The notes beneath the pieces are model-generated. The model was not told the origin of the DNA, searched no databases, and saw nothing but the letters and a program-made list of their open reading frames with translations. Positions 56,933 through 64,000 of a stretch of DNA of 64,000 bases are shown in pieces. Position 1 is the stretch's first letter, and each line of letters begins with the position of its first letter. The position numbers and the translations under genes were made by a program. Source of the stretch: Beverwykella pulmonaria (lineage: Eukaryota > Ascomycota > Dothideomycetes > Pleosporales > Melanommataceae); contig BCHH01000014.1 in NCBI GenBank assembly GCA_001599595.1, forward strand, positions 770,355 to 834,354. Direction: 5' to 3'.

Positions 56933-59250
56933 ATGGCCGGAATCAAGCGAAAATCAGCAACTGCTGCGCAGACCGATATCAAGACTAAAAGCAAGAAAAT
57001 CAAAGTTGAGAAAGCCTCGTCCAAGCATTCTGCGAAGCATGATACAGCCCACCGTCTCAAAACATCGAAGAAGCCTAAGATCAAAGACGATTCAGCCAGT
57101 GTGATCGATTCAGACGCCAGTGAATATGAGAATGGGTTCTATGGCTCCATTCCCGACAAAGAAGCCGGCGATGGTACTTCAGACGACGAGGACAGCGAAA
57201 TTGATGTCAATGCAGATAACACAGTGGGCAGCGAGCCAAAGACACAGAAAAGAAGCAAGAAGGCTTTCCAGGATGAGCACAAGCCATCTACGCTTACGGC
57301 GCTGAATGGTAGGCTCGCTCTTTCCCGTCCTCTCGCGCAATATACGTATCTGACCTTTTCACTAGCGAACTCGTCAAGAGAAGCTCACGCCAAACAAAAA
57401 GTGCTAGCCAAAGAACGTAAGGCTGCAAAACCCAATGCCGACATCATTGAGCGGTCTAAAAAGCTCTGGGAGAAACTGCGACTGAAGTCGCACACCGAAA
57501 AGACAGAGAGAAACAAGTTGGTGGCGGAGTTGTTCGAGATAGTCACAGGCAGGGTCAAGGATTTCGTTTTCAAGCATGACTCTGTCCGGGTTGTCCAGTG
57601 CGCAGTAAAGTACTCGACTATGGAACAGAGGAGGATGATTGCGCGTGAGCTAAAGGGAGAATTTAAGACGTTAGCAGAAGGAAAGTACTCAAAGTTTCTG
57701 ATCGCGAAACTGCTCGAGAAAGGGTATGTAGTGCAACACTCACAGTTTTTTTTTGAAACTAACACTGCCCAAGGGACCCCGAAATCTTGGAGTTGATCAT
57801 TTCAGAGTTCTACGGCCATGTTCGACGTATGATAAACCACCCGGAAGCCGCTTGGATTTTGGATGATACATACCGACAGGTTGCAACACCGGCACAGAAG
57901 ACCCGTCTTCTTCGCGAATGGTACAGCCCTGAATTTTCCATTCAAGGTCTCAAGCCCGAGGGACCTACTACCGCAGAGCTCTCCACGATCCTAGCGGATT
58001 CTCCCGAGAAACGAAAGCCTATTATGGAGTACCTAGAGATGCAAATCAACCAACTCATACAGAAGAAGCTCACAGGTTTTACGATGCTTCACGATGCAAT
58101 GCTCCAATATTTCCTGGCTTGCAAGCCTGGTACTTCCGAAGCAAGTGATTTCTTGGAACATCTAAAACCCGACGCCACGATCAAAGAGGGCGAAGAGCCC
58201 GATAACGCCGATCTGCTGAAGAATCTTGCCTTTACCAAGCCCGGGTCACGACTTGTGTCATTAGCACTGGCATATGGCACAGCTAAAGACCGCAAACTGT
58301 TTCTACGACCATATAAGGACACCATCCAGATGATGGCATTCGATCCCTACGCTCATCACGTTCTGCTTGCAGCGATGGCCGTCATTGATGACACAAAACT
58401 GACGTCCAAGTCCATTTTTGGCGAACTTCTACCGAGTGGCGATACTCTCCCGGAGAAAGTGTTGAACTTGACAAACGATGTCCGCGCACGTACAGTACTC
58501 CTGTATCCCTTTGCATCTGACAGCAAGTGGCTCCTAGACGACAACACCCGCGATCGACTATCCGAGCTTTATGCTATCCGCACCACAACCTCCAAAAAAG
58601 ACCCAGCCGTACGATTACATGAGATCTCCAAGCAAATCGAGGCCCAGCTTCTGACTGCCATCATCTCTCGAGCCGCAGACTTCGCGTCTTTTAGTTTTGG
58701 ACTACAATTCATAGGGGAGGTTCTTGTTGGCGCCCCCGAGGTTGAGTCCCAGAAGCGTCAAGAGGCATTGGCAGAGGTTGCGAGCCTTGCTCAACAAATA
58801 CTGGACCTATCATTTCCAACATCCCTACCCGACGAGAAGGCCGCCAGTCATGGGAAGAACATGCTCAAGACCCTCGTCCAAGGAGGCAAGTTTGACCCCA
58901 AGACGAGGAAGGTGGTACCCGTAGAACCCGCACTCGGATTCGCGGATATGTTTTGGGATCAGATCAAGGACAACGTGGTGCGATGGGCGACTGGGCCTGG
59001 TTCCTTTGTCATTGTCGGCTTACTTGAGGCCGAAGGGTTTGAGCGGAAAGATGAAGTTCTCAAGGCGCTGGAGAAGGAGCACAAACAGCTCGAAGCTGCA
59101 GCCGGCCCACCTGTGGCCGGGCGACCAAAGGAGCAGCCTAAGAAACAGAATAAGAGCAAGAAAAACATCAAGGATGAAAAGGCGGAGGTCAGACCGGAGA
59201 GGAATGCCGGGGCGAGGCTGCTTCTCGAGAAGCTGCAGGGCGTGGTATGA
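56933..59250 (+). CDS. PUF6: Pumilio-family ribosome-biogenesis protein Puf6
   Basis: Exons 56933-57308, 57366-57723 and 57774-59250 (introns 57 and 50 nt) encode 736 residues. A Lys/Ser-rich N-terminus with nuclear-localisation-like runs (KTKSKKIKVEKASS) and an acidic patch is followed by divergent PUM repeats from about residue 185 (VKDFVFKHDSVRVVQCAVKY, then GKYSKFLIAKLLEKG) and the C-terminal CPL region, ending in a basic tail (KKQNKSKKNIKDEKAE). Puf6 acts in nucleolar 60S subunit assembly and, in yeast, ASH1 mRNA repression. The second intron is joined as LLEKG|DPEILELIISEF, typical of the family. It is convergent with the ankyrin gene, 246 bp apart. Confidence 0.9.
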
Positions 59251-59496
59251 TCGTAAACGGTTGGAAACGATATATCAGGCGTATCTCATATCAATACCAT
59301 GTTCACTCTGCTGATTTTCATCTGTCGTTACGCTTTGAGTGCCTCGTCCGATGTTCGTGATGCTCCCCCACTCGCGAATGCCCGTTCGCGGAGGGAGATG
59401 CACCCATGTAATTGCATTCACTCTCCATGGCTTGGCCCTTTCTTCCGCCATCGTTGGTTACGCGTCCATCACCAGGCCAAGAGTTGTGTCGCAGCC

Positions 59497-60336
59497 TCAG
59501 TCCGCCCTCCTTCTCACATTCCGGCCCGCCTGCTCCGCGCCCATGCCTGTCACGACCTCCGATACCAGCTCTCTCAACTGCCTCTGTCCCTCTTCGGTCT
59601 GGAAGTCGTCGCGCGCTGCTAGCTCCTGTGTGGGGATCAAGTTAGTACAATGTTCGGAAAGAACGAAGGAGCCTTGGCACTACGGCCATATTTCTTGTCG
59701 TGTCCGCGACAGAATGTCCAGATAAGGCCTCGATAGGACCCGACCAAAGACTATGCCGTGCTTCCGCCAGGGGTTCCATACCTCTATCCGCCGTCTGATC
59801 TCCGGATCGGGCGCGTCCCCTACATCTTCCTCTACCATCGCTCCCACATTGACCTTCACCCCATCCGGCAGCGGCGGCGGAGCTTGACTCCTCTCGCCCG
59901 CGCCTCCTTCTCTTCCATCCGCCTCTTTCTGCCTCACGCTCCTCAAATACCGACACACTTCATGTGCCTCGCCCTCCTCGTCGCCCAGCTTCTCCTCGGC
60001 CGTCTTCCCCTCTGTATTCCTTATGCTCCAATCCGCGCCCAGCTCTTCGACCAGACACCGGGCTACTTCTTCCTTTTCGGCGGCGAACAAGGGCGTTTCG
60101 CCGTCTTCGTCGAGGAGGTTGACATTGACGGCGTGGGTCTGGATGAGGGCGCGAAGAACGGGGAGTTGGGCGTAGGAGGAGGCGGCGTGCACGAGGGTAT
60201 ACCCGTGAGCGTCGGAGGCAGAGGCGAGGTGGGGGTGGGCGGCGAGGGAGGTCAGGATTGAGGTGGGACGGGTGTCGATGAGGTTGAGGAGGAGGTCGAT
60301 TGTTGGGGGGGGCGGGACGCGCTGGGGTGTCGTCAT
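59497..60336 (-). CDS. Ankyrin-repeat protein of the YCR051W type
   Basis: Exon 1 (60336-59782, 185 codons) and exon 2 (59625-59497, 43 codons) are joined in phase 0 across an unusually long 156-nt intron, giving 227 residues. Residues ~42-118 contain two to three ankyrin repeats (DAHGYTLVHAASSYAQLPVL; DEDGETPLFAAEKEEVARCL). The C-terminal part, PDPEIRRRIEELAARDDFQT, and the short helix after it match the arrangement in yeast YCR051W, an uncharacterised ankyrin protein. Without splicing the frame would run 33 codons into unrelated sequence. Divergent from the DPP1-like gene across ~700 bp. Likely a protein-protein interaction adaptor; function unknown. Confidence 0.85.
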
Positions 60337-61030
60337 GATGGTTGTGGGCGCTGTTTGCGATGTCGAAATTATTTTTGGTGTTGGTGTTGAAGTTCGATTA
60401 CATCAGGCTGCGAGAACTTTAGCGCCACATCCATCCTGTGGCTTCGATTCCGTATTGTGGCCCCGTGTCCGGGCCGATCTGCGGATCAACTCACGCCTCC
60501 TCCCAGTTCGCCGAAGACGCGACGATGTCCTCGGCGAGGCTTGTGCTTGGTCACCACAACGCGCAGAAATTCCACGGCGGAGTGGTGACGCGGAGGTCTT
60601 TTTTTTTGCCGCCGCCGCCAATTAGGTTTGGTGCGTAGCGAGTCAGCGTCACTATGCAGGGCCTTTCGAGAAGCGATTGGCGTCGGTGCTTCCTTCAGTA
60701 CACAGCCTCTACAGTGCACGTCAGCGGTCGCTTGGCCAAGTCTCGTGCGAAATATCCCTTTTCAGACCGAGCTTATTACAATAACCTCCACCGCCGCCGT
60801 CGTCCCTGTCGCGGATCCTGTTTTTTGTCTTCGAAAGCGGAACGAATGTTTGACGCGCATACTCGCCGGTCTCACTACAACTAATACATAATTCAACCCC
60901 GAAAGTTTTTTTGATGCGCCTCCTCTAACACTCGAGACGTCTTGCATTCAGAATCTCGGCATCCGCTTTTTTTTGCTTCTTCGACATCATTCCCTCTGGC
61001 TGTCAGCGCAACACAAATTTCGACGCAGAT
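60337..61030. promoter_or_regulatory. Divergent promoter region, ankyrin gene and DPP1-like gene
   Basis: The two genes are transcribed away from each other from this ~690-bp gap. It contains T tracts (60599-60607, 60907-60913, 60968-60975) and a CCGCCG stretch, but no certain TATA box. Shared control is possible, not shown. Confidence 0.4.
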
Positions 61031-62451
61031 ATGAGGCCAATGAATTCTTTTCTGCCGTCAAAACGGCTTATGCTGTCCTACATCTTCGACTGGATCGTAA
61101 TCATGTAAGTTGCGGACCAAATCAAAGCCTCCATCCCGGCGCTTCAAACCTGCCATTCCCATCTTCGCGCCAGCATCAACCCTTCTACACGCGACCTGTG
61201 TTACCAAATGGAAACCATTGAGACTGATTGTTCATAGCGCCATTGCCGCGGTTGGCGCAGGCTGGGAATACCTCACGCCATATCACCGACCCTTCTCCCC
61301 TGTCGATCTCTCCATATCCTACCCATTCGAAAAACACGAGACCATTCCGACGTGGCTTCTGGTTGTGTGTTCACTCCTTGCCCCCGCTGGAATCATCTTC
61401 GTTGTCTGTTTGATATTCGTGCCTGGTCCCACGACCAGCAGGGGAACACCGAAGACGCTAATATGGAGGAGGAAGCTGTGGGAGTGGAACACGGGGTGGA
61501 TGGGACTTGCCCTTTCCCTCGCAACTGCGTTCATGGTCACACAGGGCATGAAGCTCCTGTTTGGGAAACCACGACCAGACTTCCTCTCCCGCTGCCAGCC
61601 TGATCTGAGCAGGATCTCAGAATTCGCAGTCAATCCGGTTGGCGACACCTTCAACAACCATTGGGTTTTGGTTACTTCTGGTATTTGCCAAAACACAAAT
61701 GATGATATCCTGCAGGATGGCTTCAAGTCGTTCCCTAGCGGACATTCGAGCTGTACGTGCTCCCCGTTACACGCGATCGCGCACATTGCTGACATTTCAT
61801 CCAGTCTCCTGGGCTGGACTCCTCTATTTGACTCTTTTTCTCGCGTCCAAATTCGCCGTCACGATTCCGTTCCTGCCCCCGCGTCCGTTTAGTACCAACC
61901 CCGCCTACACATCAGCTGTCACCCCATCAAACCTTCGGTCGAAAAACATCTTGCCAACACACAACAAGTCCAACACGGATTCAACTCTGTCAGCTCGCCC
62001 CGAAGATAACATCGTTCCCATCCGCTACCAGGGCGCCGCGCCGCCTGTTTGGTGTCTCGTACTGGTTCTTATACCCATTGGTTCGGCCATCTACATTTCC
62101 AGCACACGCTTCACAGACTTCCGCCACCAGGGCTTCGACATCCTCTTCGGCAGCTTGATCGGTATCGTTTCTTCCTGGTTCAGCTTCAGATGGTACCACC
62201 TTCCCGTCATGCGAGGCGCCGGCTGGTCTTGGGGCCCGAGGAGCTATACCCGGGCGTGGGGAATCGGCGTTGGTGTCGGCTCGTATGTGGGGACCGAGGG
62301 CTGGAGCCATAGGAAAGAGACGGAAACTCACAATAATAGTAATAGTAAAGGGAGGAATACTAGCGGGGCCGATGAGCTTGAGCTCGCGGGTATGACGGAG
62401 AGTGAGAGGAATGTGGATGGGAGGAATTTGCAGGGCGTGCATGCTGTTTAA
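61031..62451 (+). CDS. DPP1: Diacylglycerol pyrophosphate/lipid phosphate phosphatase (PAP2), DPP1-like
   Basis: Exons 61031-61104, 61238-61752 and 61805-62451 (introns 133 and 52 nt) encode 411 residues. The three PAP2 active-site motifs are visible: KLLFGKPRP (130-138), PSGH (191-194) and TRFTDFRHQGFD (297-308), the last with Thr where Ser is usual. Five to six membrane helices surround them, and the second-to-third motif loop has an insertion of ~50 polar residues (SNLRSKNILPTHNKSNTDST). The enzyme dephosphorylates phosphatidate, DAG pyrophosphate or lysophosphatidate at vacuolar, ER or plasma membranes. The C-terminus is polar and Asn/Ser-rich. The true start is the ATG at 61031, whose short exon supplies the first helix with DWIVIIAIAAVGAGW. 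Confidence 0.9.
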
Positions 62452-62953
62452 TATCCCAGGTTGAAGATGTAGGTGTTGTATGGTGACAGGTATACAATGG
62501 TTGCATTTCATGAGTGAAATACAAAAGTTGAATATACGTAGAGTTTTAATTCGAGAAAAGATAGCACAATCTTGCTTCAAATCTGTCTTCTTGGGTCTTG
62601 ATTTTCTTATGGGTATGAAAGGGTTGGAAAAATAGGGTGTTTTTTTTTTATCTCTCCAGCATGCGTTGAATAAATGGCCAAAAAGAGGTATTCTCTCCGT
62701 TCTCTTCAATTGCGCAAAATATGCTCTCACGTTGCCACTGTATGTATCAAGTACAGATTATTGTATTGTGAATGATTCTGGCGTCCGGAGGTCTTCACTC
62801 GCTCACGTGATAGGGTGGTGACCTGAAAGCGCTCTAAGAGCCGCACATTCACCGCCCACTTTCTGCCCACTACACCAATAGCCATCCCCAAAGTTGTTGC
62901 CGCCATCCTGAACATCTTGAATTCGCTCCCTCCACAACTGCCAACACATCGCC
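62452..62953. other. Spacer between DPP1-like and zinc-finger genes
   Basis: About 500 bases with the 3' UTR of the phosphatase gene and the promoter of the zinc-finger gene. Contains T tracts; no gene seen. Confidence 0.5.
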
Positions 62954-63865
62954 ATGTCGGAGTACTGGAAATCAACCGTAAGTTGCTTGGCCCAAAACTT
63001 TCTCTGTCCTACACTAACCACTCCACAGCCAAAATACTGGTGCAAGTTCTGCGCCGTCTACGTAAAAGACACCAAACTTGAGCGCGCGCAACACGAAGCC
63101 ACTGGCCGCCACCAAGGCAGCATCCAACGGTCCCTCCGCGGTCTGCACCGCGAACAAGAAGCCGAAGGGCGCAAAGTCGCGAAAGCGAAAGCCGAGGTCG
63201 AAAGACTAAACGGGCTTGTGCCGTCCTCTGCGAGCACGGCTGCGCCATCGAACACCCCGAAACCAACGTACACAAAGGAAGTGCAGAAGAAGGAAACACT
63301 TGAGGATCGGAAGAAACAATGGGCGCAGCTCGCCGCGATGGGGGTTAAGGTTCCCGAAGAGGTGAGGGGCGAGAATGCGATGACGGGGGAGTGGAAGGTG
63401 GTTAGTACGAAGATTGTGGGAGAAGAGGAGAAAAAGCCGCTGAGCACGGGCGCGCGGAAGAGGAAGTTGGATGAGGAGGAAGAGGAGGCGTTGGCGGCGG
63501 GTGAGATGATCACAAAGAAGAAGGGGTGGGGCAATACGTTTAAGAACTTTCCTGGGAAGCTGGGCGGTGCGGGGGATGATGTGGATGAGCTGTTTAAGAA
63601 GGTTAAGAAGCCAGTGATTAAGAGTGAAAACCAGGTCAAGGCTGAGCCAGAGGTTAAGGAGTGGACTGAGGTGAAGGCGGAGGGAGTGGAGAGTCCGCTG
63701 CAGGATATCCCGACTGAAGGAGAGACATCTGAAAAGAACCCCGACACGACCGTCAAACTTGAAGAGATCAACGCGAATGCGGAAGAGAAAGTGTCCGTGA
63801 AAGCAGAGGAGGATGCGCCAGCTCCAGCCGTGATGTTCAAGAAACGGAAGAAGGTCGCCCGATGA
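62954..63865 (+). CDS. Matrin/U1-type zinc-finger protein, WBP4-like
   Basis: Exon 1 (62954-62977, eight codons) is joined to exon 2 (63029-63865) across a 51-nt intron, giving 286 residues that begin MSEYWKSTPKYWCKFCAVYV. The zinc finger is C-x2-C-x13-H-x5-H (Cys13, Cys16, His30, His36), the matrin/U1-C type found at the N-terminus of spliceosomal WBP4/FBP21 proteins. No WW domain follows; the rest is Lys/Glu-rich helix and disordered acidic/basic sequence with a small KKKGWGNTFKNFPGKLGG patch, ending FKKRKKVAR, a likely nuclear signal. A role in pre-mRNA splicing is inferred from the finger. The unspliced frame would insert 17 unrelated residues into the start of the finger. Confidence 0.85.
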   Translation: MSEYWKSTVSCLAQNFLCPTLTTPQPKYWCKFCAVYVKDTKLERAQHEATGRHQGSIQRSLRGLHREQEAEGRKVAKAKAEVERLNGLVPSSASTAAPSNTPKPTYTKEVQKKETLEDRKKQWAQLAAMGVKVPEEVRGENAMTGEWKVVSTKIVGEEEKKPLSTGARKRKLDEEEEEALAAGEMITKKKGWGNTFKNFPGKLGGAGDDVDELFKKVKKPVIKSENQVKAEPEVKEWTEVKAEGVESPLQDIPTEGETSEKNPDTTVKLEEINANAEEKVSVKAEEDAPAPAVMFKKRKKVAR

Positions 63866-64000
63866 ATATACATTTGGACCACGATAGAAGACTTTTGAAG
63901 CTCAAGATTGCACGCCACATTCTGATGAGGCGATGCTACTTACAATGACCCATTCTACCACTCTTAAAACGGCTCGTTAGCGGTCACCGTCCTAAAGATA
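63866..64000. other. Window end, downstream of the zinc-finger gene
   Basis: Short 3' flank; nothing further recognised. Confidence 0.4.

Overview
The window is a piece of a filamentous ascomycete (Pezizomycotina) nuclear genome. The evidence is short GT-AG introns (mostly 48-65 nt) with CTAAC/CTGAC-type branch sites, long intergenic spaces, and recognisable fungal single-copy genes: RAD51, the nucleoporin NUP120, PUF6, a VRL1-type VPS9 protein and a DPP1-type lipid phosphatase. I cannot assign a genus; the class (Dothideomycetes, Leotiomycetes or similar) is also not certain from sequence alone. Nearly every gene is split, so gene models were built by joining open frames across splice sites read directly from the sequence. 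Exon limits are given in each entry.

Layout. Positions 1-8020 hold no convincing host gene but do hold two mobile-element insertions that can be proved from their boundaries. One is a 940-bp hAT-like element (4763-5702) with 16-bp terminal inverted repeats and an 8-bp target duplication. The other is a 259-bp solo LTR (6099-6357) with a 5-bp target duplication and a promoter-like core of six CACGTG motifs. From 8 to 20 kb come three tandem minus-strand genes: an EF-hand protein fused to a trypsin-like domain, the VRL1-like endosomal Rab5-type exchange factor, and a secreted bicovalent FAD oxidase. From 20 to 32 kb the region is sparse and accessory-like: an F-box-like protein, a small secreted four-cysteine protein, an orphan conserved fungal protein, a frameshifted RNase H-like remnant and a GTAC-rich repeat region.

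From 31 to 41 kb is a housekeeping block, all on the minus strand: a six-helix membrane protein, a C-terminally extended E2 enzyme, NUP120 and RAD51. From 41 to 56 kb gene density is low again: a coiled-coil gene broken by an 8-bp tandem duplication, a membrane-anchored disordered protein with an 18-nt exon, a phosphoprotein-like hypothetical, a seven-copy 14-bp minisatellite, and a secreted protein made of PSFSKPAL repeats. The last 7 kb is compact: PUF6, an ankyrin protein of the YCR051W type, a DPP1-like phosphatase and a matrin-type zinc-finger protein.

There is no operon or obvious biosynthetic cluster. Shared themes are only loose: endosome and lipid traffic (VRL1-like, DPP1-like), nuclear and RNA functions (NUP120, PUF6, zinc finger, RAD51), and secreted proteins in the repeat-rich stretches. 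The most unusual items are the EF-hand/peptidase fusion, the two secreted proteins, and the mobile elements with intact boundaries.
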